From assembly GCF_963169125.1 (NCBI RefSeq), contig NC_084802.1, positions 19,220,896-19,284,895 of the forward strand: 64,000 nucleotides of DNA, in the 5' to 3' direction. Positions 19,895-32,100 of this stretch are shown here, in pieces. The stretch is from Humulus lupulus (taxonomy: Eukaryota; Streptophyta; Magnoliopsida; Rosales; Cannabaceae). Made by a program: the position numbers and the translations under genes. How positions within the stretch are numbered: the stretch's first letter is position 1; each line of letters starts with the position of its first letter. The notes below the pieces were generated by a model, which was not told the DNA's origin, did no database searches, and saw only the letters and a program-made list of their open reading frames with translations.

Positions 19895-20875
19895 CTAATA
19901 ATATTTCTTCAGGTGTAAAGTGTTCCAAGTCCATGGGACTGCTTCTCCATTAAGCTGAGCTAGTTTAAAGGTTCCTTCTTTCACAACCTCTATTATTTGA
20001 TAGGGTCCTTTCCAATTTGGTCCCAACACTTCGTCCTTGGGATCCTTACCGGCTAAGAAGACTCTTCGGAGCACCAAGTCACCTACATTGAAGTTGCGTT
20101 TCTTGACCTTTGAGTTGAAATAACGAGTGATCTTCTATTGATAATGTGCCAGATGCAGCTGTGAAGCTTCTCGTTTTTCATCAATTAGGTCGAGGGACGC
20201 GCATAGCAATTTGTCTTTCTGGTCTTGGTCAAATGTCTGGACTCTATGCGAGGCTATCTTTGTTTCGATAGGAAGGACGACCTCACTCCCGAAAGCCAGG
20301 GAGAAAGGAGTGTGACCTGTCGAAGTTCGGTGCGAGGTCTGGTATGCCCATAGCACCTGGGGGAGCTGTTCGGGCCAAACTCCCTTGGCTTCATCCAACC
20401 TCTTCTTAAGGCTTGCTTTTAGTGTCTTGTTCACAGCCTCGACCTGCCCATTAGCCTGGGGGTAGGCCACAGAGGAGAAGCTTTTAACTATGCTGTGCCT
20501 CTCACAGAATTTGGTGAAGAGATCGCTATCGAACTATGTTTCGTTATCCGACAAGATCTTCTTTGGCAGCCCGAATCGGCAGACAATACTCTTGATCACG
20601 AAGTCGAGGACCCTCTTTGAAGTAATCGTCGCCAGGGCTTCTGCTTCTGCCCATTTTTTGAAGTAGTCTATAGCCACCACAGCATAGCGAACTCCCCCCT
20701 TTCCAGTGGGAAGGGCACCAACTAAATCAATCCCCCAGACCGCGAACGGCCGCGGGGATGAGATCATCTTTAGCTCGACTGGAGGGGCTCGGGTGATCGT
20801 GGAGAACCGTTGGCACCTGTCGCACTTTTTGACATAAGAGATCGAGTCCTTCGATAGAGTGGGCTAATAATACCC
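19895..20875 (-). pseudogene. pol: Tat integrase of element B, interrupted
   Basis: Three open pieces. 20767-20534 holds VWGIDLVGALPTG (first D) and ends in SDNET then TAG, where the family has S-D-N-G-T-Q: here the second Asp is kept but Gly is Glu and Gln is a stop. 20470-20135 holds ANGQVEAVNKTL (the E) and the region up to HLAHYQ. 20077-19895 holds the C-terminal VLRRVFLAG and GPYQIIEV motifs, ending at HLKKYY. The zinc-binding part (SYVKKCDRCQR region) is near 20780-20870. Non-functional. Confidence 0.87.
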
Positions 20876-21600
20876 TTGCCTCAACACCTTCAAGGGCATG
20901 GTTTGCCCCCCATCATGATCTCCACAAAATCCCTCATGCACTTGCTGCAGAATGGTTTTCGCTTCACCTGGCAGAACACACCACAGAAGAGGTAAAGAGA
21001 GGCCACGCCGGTACAATGTCTCGTCTATCATTATATACCTCGGAGCTTGGTAAAGTACCCTCCTCGCGTCATTTTGCTCCTCAGGTAACTTCCCTGTTGT
21101 GAGGTACTCGATTATGGGAGTCATCCAAGTCAGCCTGGTGTCAATCATCTCGACCTCCGCCCCGGTTTCCTCTATGCTTGGTCTTTCCAAGAATTCTACC
21201 GGTACCAGGCCCAAAGTTTCGGCATCCCCAGAGGTGGCGAGCTTTGCCAGGGCATCAGCATTGGCATTCTGCTTCAGAGGTATCTGCTCAATTAGGCTGT
21301 GCTCAAATGCGGACAGCTCCTTCTTTACTTTGGCCAGGTAGGCAGCCATCTTGGCTCCCCACGCCTGGTATTCTCCTGATGCCTGGTTTACCACGAGTTG
21401 GGAATCGCTGTAGCACTGGACGGAGCTGGCCTTCAGCTCCTGGGCCACCCTTAGCCCGGCCAATAAAGCTTCTTATTCGGCTTCGTTGTTGGATGCTTTG
21501 AATCCGAATCGCAACGCAGAGTGGAAACGATGTCCATCCAGGGATATCAAGATGATTCCAGCTCCGGATCCATTCTCGTTAGACGAGCCATCTACAAAGA
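20864..21600 (-). pseudogene. pol: second (archaeal-type) RNase H of element B
   Basis: FVDGSSNENGSGAGI is readable upstream at about 21600-21560 and the open part 21463-20864 holds CYSDSQLVVNQ and NANADALAKLAT. A stop occurs near 21475, where A reads EYEALL. The C-terminal half covers the linker and the start of the integrase (ILQQVHEGFCGDHDGG). Same role and place as in A. Confidence 0.83.
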
Positions 21601-21697
21601 CTTTCCACGAGGCTCGAACCGGTTCTTCCACTGGTTCTTCTCAGAATCCCGTGCACTCTGCCACAAAATCAGCCAGAACTTGGCTTTTCACTGCAGT

Positions 21698-23164
21698 TCA
21701 TGGCACGTACAGTATCTCAAATTGGCTGAGCTCGATAGCCCATTTCAACAGACGCCCCAATGCCTCAGGTTTCTGCAAAACCTGCCTTAAAGGTTGATCG
21801 GTTATGACTTGGATTGAATGGGACTGGAAATACGGCTTGAGTTGTCGGGAGGCCGTAATAAGGCAGAAAGCCATTTTCTCCATCAACGGGTATCGGGATA
21901 TAGCTCTGAGAAGTCTCTTGCTAATGTAATAGACTGGCTTTTGAGACTGGTCTTCTTCCCGGACCAATAATGCGCTAGCCGCATCTTCCGTGACAGCCAG
22001 GTAAAGGAAAAAAGACTCTCCTACTGTTGGCTTGGACAACACGGGCGGCTCGGCTAAATGTGCTTTCAGGTCGAGGAAGGCACGTTCGCATTCTTCGGTC
22101 CACTCGAATTTTTTATTTCCCCAGAGCAGGTTTTAGAATGGCAAACACTTGTCCGTAGATTTGGAAATGAACCGATTAAGGGCTGCCACCCTTCCTGTCA
22201 GACTTTGGACGTCTTTTCGCGACCCGGATGATGGCATCTCGAGTAGCGACCTGATTTTATCGAGGGTCGCCTTTATTCCTCTGGTGTTGACTATGAAACC
22301 CAGAAACTTTCCTGACGCAACCCCGAAAATACACTTTTGGGGATTTAGCCTCATGTCGTACTCTCTTAAAATCTTAAAGCATTCCTTCAGATCGGAGACA
22401 TGGTTATCGGCAGTTTTTGACTTGACCAACATGTCGTCAACATACACTTCCATGTTTCTCCCGATCTGATTAGTAAACATCTTGTTGACCAACCTCTGGT
22501 ACGTAGCTCCTGCGTTTTTCAGCCCGAAGGGCATGACCTTGTAGTAATAAACGTTAGTTGGGGTCATGAAGCTAGTGTGTTCCTGGTCTGTCGGGTTCAT
22601 GGTGATCTGGTTATATCCCGAGTATGCATCCATAAAATACATGAGCTCGTGCCCTACCGTGGCATCTACCAATTGATCAATCCTTGGCAAGGGGAAGCAA
22701 TCTTTTGGGCAGGCTTTATTCAGATCGGAAAAGTCGATGCAGGTCCACAACTTCCCATTGGGCTTCAAGACCAAAACAGGATTAGCGACCCAGATCGGGT
22801 ACTTCGCCTCGCGAATAAAGCTGCACTTTAAGAGCCGGGCTACTTCCTCCTCTAGGGCCTCAGCTCGGGTCTCGCCCAGGCGCCTTTGTTTCTGGGACTT
22901 CGCCGGCATGTTCTTGTCCAAGTTGAGGGTGTGCATGATGACGCCTGGGCTGATCCCTATCATGTCCTCATGGGACCAGGTGAACACATCTAGATTCTCT
23001 CGTAGAAATATCAGCAGCTTTGTCTTCCTTCTACTACACAGGTTTTTTCCAAGCTTCACCACCTTCGAGGGGTCTTGTGGGTCGATGCTCACCTCCTCGA
23101 GCTCTTCGATGGCCTGGAGCTCGGATCTATCTTCGCCTATCCTGGGGTCGATATCATCATTCAA
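21698..23164 (-). pseudogene. pol: Tat reverse transcriptase plus gypsy RNase H of element B
   Basis: 23164-22133 is open for 343 codons: linker (GEDRSELQAIEELEE), KPNGKLWTCIDFSDLNKACPKD, YFMDAYSGYNQI, VMPFGLKN and YVDDMLVKS. It shows the full IDFSDLNKA that A has lost two residues of. A stop occurs near 22133 and the RNase H continues at 22042-21698 (LFLYLAVTEDAASALL in part, PVYYISKRLL). Motif residues are kept but the polyprotein is broken. Confidence 0.88.
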
Positions 23165-23302
23165 GATGATACCCTCCCCATTGGAATTCTAAGGTTTTTC
23201 TATCTCCAGAATAGGTCCTACTTCCTGAGATTCCTCGTCCCCGCCCTGAATGGTCATCGTCTGCTACCTGGGTCGTGACTTTCCCTTCATGGAAATGCTA
23301 TA

Positions 23303-24256
23303 TCATTCCCTGGCAGGGAGCTGATCACCTCGGACCGTGCATATCCCCGTGGAGGATGGGAATTTGACTGCGAGATGGCAGATGGAGGTTATGGCCTCAA
23401 ATGCTATCAACGTAGGCCAAACCAGAATAACGTTGTAGGCGGCGGGACAATCGATGACCATGAATTCGAGGAGCTTAAAGACAGTCCGGGGCCCCTCTCC
23501 CAAGGTAATTACCAGCTCGATTGTTCCTATCGCTGCCGACCCTTCTCCGGAAAATCCATACAGCATCATGGAGGTGGCCTTCAACTCGGTGACAGATAAC
23601 CCCATCTTCTCCAGCGTAGACCGGAACAGCAGGTTCACCGAACTCCCATTATCGATCAGTATCCTCCTAACTCTCCGGTTGGTGAGCTGGGCAGTTATGA
23701 CCTGAGGATCGTTATGGGGGAACTGGACGTGACTAGCATCCTCCTCGGTAAAGATGATCGGTTGCCTCTCCAGTTGTTGCTGTTTGGGTAGATGCTGTTC
23801 CGGGATGAATTCCACTCCATTATGAGCCTTCAATTCATTGACATATCTCTTTTGGGCACCTCTACTCGTGTAGGCCAAATGGGGGCCACTGGAGATTGTG
23901 GATATCTTTCCCCCTATCACAGGAGGAGGGGTATCCTGATTTATCCGGGGCCCGGGCTGATTTATCGGAGCTTCTGGGGCCGGCTGACTAGTAGGAACTT
24001 TTTTCTGTGCATATTGAGCCAAAGGTCCGGGTCTGATGAGTGTCTCGATCTCATCCTTTAAATGCCTACAATCATCAGTGTTGTGACCAATGTCGTTGTG
24101 GAATCGACAGAACTTGGAAGGGTCCCTCTTGGCCTTCTGGTGCATCAAAGGCTCCGGCTTCTTCCAGGGGAGGCGGACAGAGTTGGCTAGGAAAATGTGT
24201 TCCCTAGTGTTTTTGAGCTCGGTATAAGTCGCATGGACTGGCTTAAATTTGTCCAT
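23303..24256 (-). pseudogene. pol: gag C-terminus and aspartic protease of element B, one open frame
   Basis: A 317-codon frame runs from the zinc-knuckle-like CRFHNDIGHNTDDC straight through into the protease (LIDNGSSVNLLFRS, LYGFSGEGSAAIG) to CTVRGDQLPARE. There is no stop at the place where A has TGA after ETLI, which shows that gag and pol were fused in the ancestor. Confidence 0.87.
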
Positions 24257-26085
24257 GGGCTTGTTCTTCTTCGGACCGTGCTGGCCGCCCTCTCTGCTCC
24301 CCTTTCTCTTACCTCCGCCCCTTGGTTATTCTGTGCAATGGTTTGAGTTGTTTTTTCGACATCCGTTTCCACTCCAATGGGTTGATCAAGGGCTTGGCTG
24401 GTTCCAGTGACCAATGCTCACGCCTCTTCCAAGTTTATCCATTCCTGGGCCTTGTTTAAGAATTCATCTACAGTGCTGACACCTCTTCTCTGTATCTCTT
24501 TCCATAGCCCGCTACCAACGAGGATTCCAGTCCTCAAGGCCATAAGCTTGGAACTGTCATCCGCGCCCCTGGCTCGAGCCTCGACATTTCCGAACTTGCC
24601 TAAGTAAGCTTTCAAAGGTTCCCCGAGCTGTTGCTTCACGTTCGCCAGGGTGTCAGCTTTGACGCGGGCGGCTTGAGAAGCTCAGAACGCCCTCTTGAAG
24701 TCGGCAGAAAAACTCTTCCACGAGCTGATGGACTGCTTTTTTCAATGCTTGAACCATTGCCTGGCCAACCCAGTCAAGGTGGAAGGGAATATCAAACACC
24801 TTAGCTCGGGGCCAATGTTGTGGGCCATCATCAGGGTGTTGAACATACCAAAATGATCCGACGGGTCTCCATCTCCATCGAACTTAGGCAAGTGGGGCAT
24901 TCGGAAACCCGGTGGATACATCGTGGCTGCTATGTTGGGGGTGAAGAGCTCGAGTTCATCCCCCAAGTCGTATTCATCTTTTTCCTTGTTTGACAAGAGC
25001 TTCTTCATCAGCTCCTCCATCTGAGCTAAACACTCTAGGGTTTGGTCCTTACTTCCTTGGTTGTTCTGGGGCTGTTCAACAGCTCCATTTCCATTGTAAG
25101 CGTTAGGCGGGTTATTTTCCCTCCAAGCTTGAGCTTGGTTAGGTGGGACACTCCCACTGTCACGTACTTCCAAAAGACCATCCCCTCGGTGAGCATGATT
25201 ACCATTTCTAGCCGGATCTCCCTTCTGTGAGTTGAGGTGATCTCGAAGGTCGGCCCTCGGGGTGGCCCAAGGGCTTTGCGCCGAACTCAAGCGATTGCGC
25301 ATGTCTTCACCGGATCTGCCACTTTGGTGGGTCCCGGTCTAGTAACTCCAATTTGAAAAGCTTGGAGCCCGCTGCTGGGGGTGAGGATCCGGGACTTCCC
25401 CGCACGCTCAGCTGCGATGGGAAGGACTGGCGGAAGGAGGATTTCTTTTGCTGCTCCCGTGGGCCAGAATGTCCCAAACTAGACAGGGATGAGATGGGTA
25501 TCTTATTGGCGACGGGGGATGCCTAACTGGTGAGGTGATCCTAGTCCCGTCCGGGTGGATCAAGTTAGGTCGCGGCTACTCCACTCTAACATCCCCAGCA
25601 TCCTGCGCTCGGTGGTCTGACTGGGGTGCAGGATGGCTGGTCGGAGCAGGCTGTCTTCACGAGCACTCCCCAGATCTCCTCCGCGAGCTTCCTTGGGCCC
25701 TTCTGGGTGCGTTCAATGGTGGAATCGAGCTAGCAGTTGAGGTTTGGACTGACCAGCTAAATTGCTGATTGGCCCTAGGAAACTCCTCAAACACAGTTTC
25801 CTGGTGGTGGTGTGACGTAGGGGTAGAACTCGGAGTCGAGGCTCTGACTGATCGGCTGGGCCTGGACCGGTTATCCTGGAAAGACTTATGAGTCCTACTT
25901 TGCCTCTTTCCGACGATAGCGTCGGTTGTAAGAGGGGGTAACCGGGCCAAGACTTCTTCAATTTTCTTGTTTGCTCTGGACAGCTGACTCCTCAACTGTA
26001 TGTTCTCCATCTCTATCGCCGTCAGGAAATATGGGTTCGGATTTGGCGGCCGGGGTGCCGAACTCCCGATGTCGCCCTGGCCCAT
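24187..26085 (-). pseudogene. gag: Tat gag of element B, frameshifted
   Basis: Pieces read leftwards: 26085-25657 (MGQGDIG..., with a short helical MENIQLRSQLSRANKKIEEVLARL), 25302-24742 (low-complexity then PPGFRMPHLPKFDGDGDPSDH and FPSTLTGLARQWF), 24639-24418 (EPLKAYLGKFGNVEARARGADDSS) and 24414-24187. Three or more frame changes separate them. The capsid-type domain is the same as in A at 660-1140. The probable start is ATG 26085, about 175 bp from the LTR. Confidence 0.83.
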
Positions 26086-26243
26086 AGGCTGCTTTCTCGG
26101 TCGCTGCTAGATCTCGGGGTTTTGTTCATCGGATATGGCGGCATGGTGGGCCTCCTACCCATCATATTGATCTGCCTCGTTACCATGTCTCGAACGAATA
26201 ACCACCATGATCAGGTTTTTGTGATAGCACCAATCTAAATCCT

Positions 26244-26262
26244 CTCAATGAAAGCACCAAAC
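26244..26262 (-). other. candidate primer binding site of element B
   Basis: On the minus strand, two bases after the LTR end (..GTCAACA GT), the sequence reads TTGGTGCTTTCATTGAG. The TGG start and position fit a tRNA primer site. I could not assign the tRNA from memory. Confidence 0.55.
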
Positions 26263-26752
26263 TGTTGACGCGGTTCTTCGCCAACAGGTAATTATACGGA
26301 TAAACAAGATGGATTAGTGTTAATTAGTGAACTGTAATATGAAAATAGTTTAATTCTAGATTTGGGAAATTAATAACATGGGAAGGTGATCACTCTTTTC
26401 TTTTTTAGGTGGTTCGAAGGTTAAAATCCCTCTAGTCCACCAGTCGATATTATTGATATCTCTCGGTTAATCCTTACAAAGTGCTTCTTTACAAAAAAAT
26501 GTCCAACCCCTTGCAATGCCAGGGTCTTGGTATTTATAGGGAGAGGATACCTGGGTTGGCAAGGGGTCATCCCGTGACCTCTTTACCCTTCACGTCATCT
26601 CTGTGACACTGATGATTAATTCCTAAAACCTGACAGTGAAGTGTGGTCTAATCAATAGGTAAGGAGGGATAATGGGCCGCATGGTCTAAACCAGTCGTGG
26701 GATGTCTGAATACGCAGATTTATACTGCGTGCCCGAGAATTCAGGAATTCTG
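26263..26752 (-). repeat. 5' LTR of element B, truncated (lacks ~285 bp of U3)
   Basis: Aligns with 17227-17716 of the 3' LTR from TGTTGACGCGG to GAATTCAGGAAT, then stops matching. The missing part is the upstream end of the LTR in the element sense. A TATA box is kept at 26531-26538. An inverted-repeat element begins right at the break, so its insertion or a deletion there removed the rest. Confidence 0.87.
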
Positions 26753-26878
26753 AATAATTTACAATGCCAAAAACTAGGTTCAAACAGGTTGTTGCACGTG
26801 TGATTAATTTTTTTATACGCGTGGAAAATAGTATTGTTTGAACCTAGTTTTTGTCATTGTAAATTATTCAGAATTTCC
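26744..26878. repeat. inverted repeat, ~42-bp arms with ~50-bp loop
   Basis: GGAATTCTGAATAATTTACA (26744-26785 arm) is inverted at 26836-26878 (ending TAAATTATTCAGAATTTCC). The sequence after it (GAAAATTTGCAAGATGCTCTAAATAACTACAATA) belongs, inverted, to the same family as 11440-12660. It starts at the truncation point of the LTR of B. Confidence 0.7.
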
Positions 26879-27389
26879 TGAAAATTTGCAAGATGCTCTA
26901 AATAACTACAATAAACACAGTCATATAAAAATTCGCACTGAAAACTGTCACAAGCCGAGATATACAAAAAATCACAAAAGGTATGTAAAAGGTAGGCACC
27001 ATAAAATTACCCTATATATTTTATAGTAAATTAACACTTTGGCCTTGTCAGTTGAAGCCTATTACTATATATAATTCTCATCGGTTCTCAAAAAAGTTAT
27101 CTTTGTCTGTACCTTTATATCATTTATTATCAATCTCTTTATTATTATTATTATTATTATTATTATTTTGTGAGATAAATTAAACATGAGCAACAAATAA
27201 TTTATTTGAAATATTACACAAGGGGGAAATAACCAAGATTACACAGGAAGGAAAGAAGATTACAAACTCAAAATTACAAGGAAATAACACAAGAACAGAG
27301 AAGAAGAAATTAACACAAGGATTTGATGATTGACGACCCTGATGTGGCTCAAACCTTGTTTAGTTTGAGAAGAGTTGTTAGAAAATGAT
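26879..27389. other. AT-rich sequence with an (ATT)n microsatellite
   Basis: No gene supported. A run of ATT repeats occupies about 27138-27168. The first ~70 bp continue the inverted-repeat element to the left. Confidence 0.5.
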
Positions 27390-27600
27390 CACTACTACAA
27401 AAAAACAATAATAACATAGGACCCTTCGGAGTGACATGTAGGTTTTTCACGTCATCACTATGCATGACATGATAGACATAATCATGAAAAGTAACCACTT
27501 TTCACGTTCCTAGTAGGCGACATGAAATGTGGTCTGTTTGGGTCCCACTTTTCACACCCCCAATAAAGGACGTGAAAACTCCTTTTTTTATTTATTTAAT
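27390..27600. mobile_element. CACTA-type terminus, element fragment
   Basis: CACTACTACAAAAAAACA at 27390 is a typical CACTA end, like the proven one at 31765. It is followed by subterminal motifs TTTTTCACGTC, ACTTTTCACGTTCC and GGACGTGAAAA in both orientations. The other end was not found within the next AT-rich 250 bp, so only a fragment or a diverged copy is claimed. Confidence 0.55.
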
Positions 27601-27950
27601 TTTCAATTTATTTCACAATATTCATATTTTATTCATATATTTAAATAATTAATTAAATTATATAATTATTTTAATTTTTTATTAAATAATTTAATTAATA
27701 AAATTGAGATTTTAAACTATTAAGATCTTTATTATATAAAAATTATATTAATTATGTTTGGAAATGTAGGTGAGTGTTGAATATATATTGTTGAATGGTT
27801 TTTTGGTCAACTGACGAGGGGTCAAATAATTAATTAGAGAGCTTTCAATTAGACAATCAATGCACCATAAATGAGCCAAGAATCTAGTAATAATGAGCAA
27901 TAAATAATAGAGAACACCAGGAATTATAGAGGTTCGGCCCCAAAGATTGG
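27601..27950. other. AT-rich sequence, nothing recognised
   Basis: Runs of A/T from 27590 to 27770. GAGGTTCGGCCCC near 27930 is a phrase often seen in plant LTR leaders, but no boundaries could be set. Confidence 0.4.
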
Positions 27951-27954
27951 TAAT

Positions 27955-29102
27955 GACCTACACTTCTTGGTTGTTCCATAGGAATTGGATCAAGGCAAAT
28001 CTTATGTTCCCGGACAATTATTTCCCTACCTTGACCACCCTGGTCGAGTGTTTTGGGTCAATCATGACCTCTTCTAATTCTTCGACTAGGCCCACCCCTT
28101 ATCAATATCCCCAAAACGGGGGTCTATGTCTTCCTCCTGTTTTAGGCTACATCCTATTTTTGGTGACTGGACCCTGCAAGCTGGCGGTGCAGGCTGCCTT
28201 CCCTGCCTTTTTACTGACGAATTATAACATTTTCTAGCCACCAGTTGGTTCACTTTAAGACATCCTATACCTGCCTAGGTTGGGAATTTGACGAGCAAAT
28301 GGAAGACTGAAGTGACTGCTCGGAGGTCATACAGGGCTAGTCGACCTATCATGGCATTGTACGGCGATGAGATATCAATTACCATGAACGAAGCCATTAC
28401 AAAGTTGTTGTTAGGTGTCGTTCCCACTGTCAAAGGCAACCTTATGCTTTTTGCAAGGGTCATGCCATTCCCTGTAAACCCATACAGCAGCTGCTCGCAT
28501 GGTTCTAGATCTCTAATGCTTAAATTCATCCTGTCTAGGGTTCTCTTGAATAGGATGTTGGCAGATGACCCATGGTTGATCATCGTTCAGGCTAAGATCA
28601 TGTTAAAATCTGTACCTCTACCACCAACAGATCATTATGCGGATGATGTACGTGACTTGTGTCTTCCTCTCTCAATGCGATGGGCTCACACTCGTAGCGA
28701 GGCAGTTTGGGAGTACGCTCCTGGACAGCCAATACGTCTTCCTCCTACTCGTGCTTAAGGGAACGAGCATATCTTTCTCGAGCTTTGCTAGAGTTGCCGG
28801 CCAAATGCGGCTCGCTGCAGATCATATCTAGCCGACCAGCAACTGGTGGTGGTAGGAGAGGTTGACTGCCCTGATACTGCATAGACTGTTGCTGAGGAGG
28901 CTGTTGAGGTAGCTGGTCGACCGTACATACCTCTTTAGATGAGCATTGCTTTGTCTAATGAGGAATTATATCTCCTCCTTCAAGTGGTTACATTCATTGG
29001 TTTCATGACCATAGTCATTTTGAAACTGATAGAACTTGGTCATATCCCGTCTATTAACATCCTTCCTCATTGATGGAGGTCTTTTGTACAGTACGACAGC
29101 CT
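27955..29102 (-). pseudogene. Tat-type gag-protease fragment (element H)
   Basis: Reading leftwards: a zinc-knuckle remnant near 29060-28960 (FYQFQNDYGHETNECNHLKEE), then a protease region at 28583-28275 with INHGSSANILF (the catalytic Asp position reads N), LYGFTGNGM and the FPT end, and a linker to RT near 28080-27960. It is diverged from both A and B, so it is a different Tat family. It is cut at the right by the LTR of element C at 29103. Confidence 0.7.
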
Positions 29103-32100
29103 GTGTAAAACGCCCTAATCTAGTGCTTTATAAAACATTCACATATTCATAGGTTCATAAGAGAAAAGTCACTTATTATAAAAATCCCAGAGGGGTCTTG
29201 CAAGAAACATTCAAGTTGGGCTCAATAGTTTAAAAAAGAAAAAAAAAATAGTAGTTTTCATGCAAATTTCTTAAAACAACCAAAGTTTAAGTCTCATTGA
29301 TAAGTTTAGAAAAGTCCAAATTAACACAACATTAGTTTAGAAAATGGCGTTTAAATTGATCATTTCTCGTCCATAGGATGCCCTCACACCATACACACCA
29401 CAACAATAGAACTCCCCACATCACCACGCGTGCCATAGAGAAACCTATTAGCTACCTGGAAGGGAAAGTAAGGGGGTGAGCTAAAAGCTCAGTAAGGAAG
29501 TACAAACAACACACAAGTAAATCAAACAAAAATCATAATTGCATCATACATCGTCACACATCATAGCATCAACATCATAATAATAAACATAATCATAACA
29601 TCATTGACATCATATGCAAAATCATCATCATAATAATAACATCATATAAACATCATATCCTTGTGACCATGGCCCGCTTACTTGTCCATGTCACCCTTTA
29701 AGGTAAACAGGATCTCTAGTCCTTGAATAACCTCGGCGCGTCCACCCTTTGAGCTACGTCTTCATATCCTTAGTAACTTGGGTTACGTCTTCATATCCTT
29801 AGCAACTCCTTTTTGATGTTTCGCGTTCATCACGCTAACATCCATTCATGTCATACAACATTCAAAATGACATACAATCCAGTCACATCATCATAACCAA
29901 GCATTTCATAATTCATAACACATAAATCATTACATTCTCATTCATACCAACGATCTTACCATTCATAGCATAAACAACAAAATTCTATCTAACTTCCTTA
30001 CCTCAGGTCGAAGCAAGGTAAAATGACAACTTCACAACGAACCTATACCATAATCAAAATAATCTTCCTTAGCATCACATAAAATCTATTTTGCCCACTC
30101 ATATAACCTATGTGTGCATGGGCCATGCACACATGGTGAAAGTTATTCACAACATCCAAACAAGGCATATTTACACGTAAGGTTATAAAAGAATAATGCA
30201 CATTCTACCTATATTACATGCATGGTATTGCTATAACAACTGTACGGTTGCATAATAGACATATTTTTTAACGTAAAAGTGAAATTATATGCGACATACA
30301 TACGTTAAAATACCGTTTAAAAGCGGCGTTAAAAATAATAATTCCTACGCACTTATTTCTATCGTTTTTGAAAATAATGAAATTGTAACATGCTTGATTG
30401 CCATTGTTTGTCCTCTTAAAATTACTAGGTTGATTAAATCTCTCAAGACATTATTTTATTTCATAAAATAATTTATCTAACCAATTTAAAATATAATAAT
30501 ACCATTATTTACTTTTAAATCCCATAAAATAACAAAGACTAAAAAAAACTATGTGAAATACTTATAGTTTAACATGTTTGCTTAGAAAATAACATTATAA
30601 TAAAATTATCAAATTTATAAATTTAATGTGAGAAAAATATAATTTTAGATGTGAAAAATATATTTTTACTTGTATGATTTTTAAGACTTAATTTTAAAAT
30701 AGAATAAATTCATAAGCGATAATTCAATAATTATTTTTAAAATATTTTATTAAACTTTCAGCCATTATTTGATTTACTTAAATATTCACAAATAGACTAA
30801 ATTTACCATTGTTCTTAACTAAAATAAAGGAAAATCATAACCATTAGAATAAACACTCATGTTATAAAAAAAAAAATACCACTTTTAATATTTCCATAGT
30901 TTAAGGCATTAACTTATTTTAACACACACATCATATTCCTTTTATCGAAATATACCTTCACATTTTTTACAAAAAATCCAGCAACCAATTATACCATTAA
31001 AATCACCATTTTTATTTTTTTTAAAACTCATATTTTCATCAAAATATAAAATAAAAAAAAATCTGTAGGTAATTATTTGCACAAAATATCATCTCAAGGC
31101 ACTTTAAAATCCCCCATTAACTTCTTAAATCATCAAAACAACTTGTAAAATTTACTTAAGCATTCAAGAACATTTTTCTCATCATTTTGACACCTTTCAT
31201 ACACAAAATCAACAAGTACCATAATCATGAAATTCATTCTTTTTATCATATTTCACAAAAATTCATACATATTTATTTAACAATATTCCAACACAAACCC
31301 TAGCATGTTTCTACACCCTTTTTAATTATTTTAGATGTTACCATTGGCCTACAATAAATCATCAACCACCTTCAAACATATTCACAAGTCATGACCAAAT
31401 AATTATCTTTGATCTTTTCTTAAATATACTCTTGATATATTATTATCATGCAAGTATTCCAAAAAAGCAAAACCACCATATATTCATTTGAGATCTTACA
31501 AAACCCTATCATATTTCTAATATTTAAATTGGCATAAGACATAAAAAAAATAACCATCATGCTTTGAAAATCACCCTTAGGTTGAAATCCCATAGCCCAA
31601 AATAATCAATTCTTTTTATGTTATTTTTAAATACTCATCATCACTTTCACATAGATCACAATTTAAAACCCTAGTATGCTTTCACATAAAATCCTTAAAA
31701 CATACCCATCATCAAATCTAGAAAATCTTTAAACAACATATCATAAACACCACATATCAATAATCACTACTACAAAAAAGGCTTTTTAGGACTCGCGGGG
31801 CGCAAGTCCTCTATTTGAAACCCTTAAAAAATGAGGTTTTTTTGGACTCGCAAGAATGTTTTTAGGAGTCGCATTACAAGTCCTGAAAAGTTTTATTTTT
31901 TATTTTTAAAAAATTAATTGGTGGGTTTTGATTCCGACGACGAGGCTCAGGCGACGGTGGCGGCGCCACCATTCAAAGGTGGTGGTTCGGAAAACAAACT
32001 ATTGGGTTTTAAAGCCCAAGAAGCAAGGAGTATGGTGGTGGTGGTTCAGCTCGTGGTGGCTCGAGGTGGCTGGAATATGCTCGGAAAGTTTGGGAGAAAC

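Larger units (their letters stand above)
17227..26752 (-). mobile_element. Tat-lineage Ty3/gypsy LTR retrotransposon B, minus strand
   Basis: Reading leftwards: truncated 5' LTR (26263-26752), gag, protease, RT, gypsy RNase H, second RNase H, integrase, short tandem array, antisense extra ORF, polypurine tract and 3' LTR (17227-18000). It belongs to the same family as A but lies in the opposite orientation. All coding regions contain stops or frameshifts. By eye the two LTRs differ at about 16 of the first ~240 aligned bases (6-7%), so the insertion is not recent. Confidence 0.93.

Noticed and set aside
29530..29660. Regularly spaced CATCAT/ATAATCATAAC runs that look array-like
   Set aside because: Not a CRISPR or a defined tandem array; simple-sequence drift inside the LTR of C, repeated at 39770-39870 because both are LTR copies.
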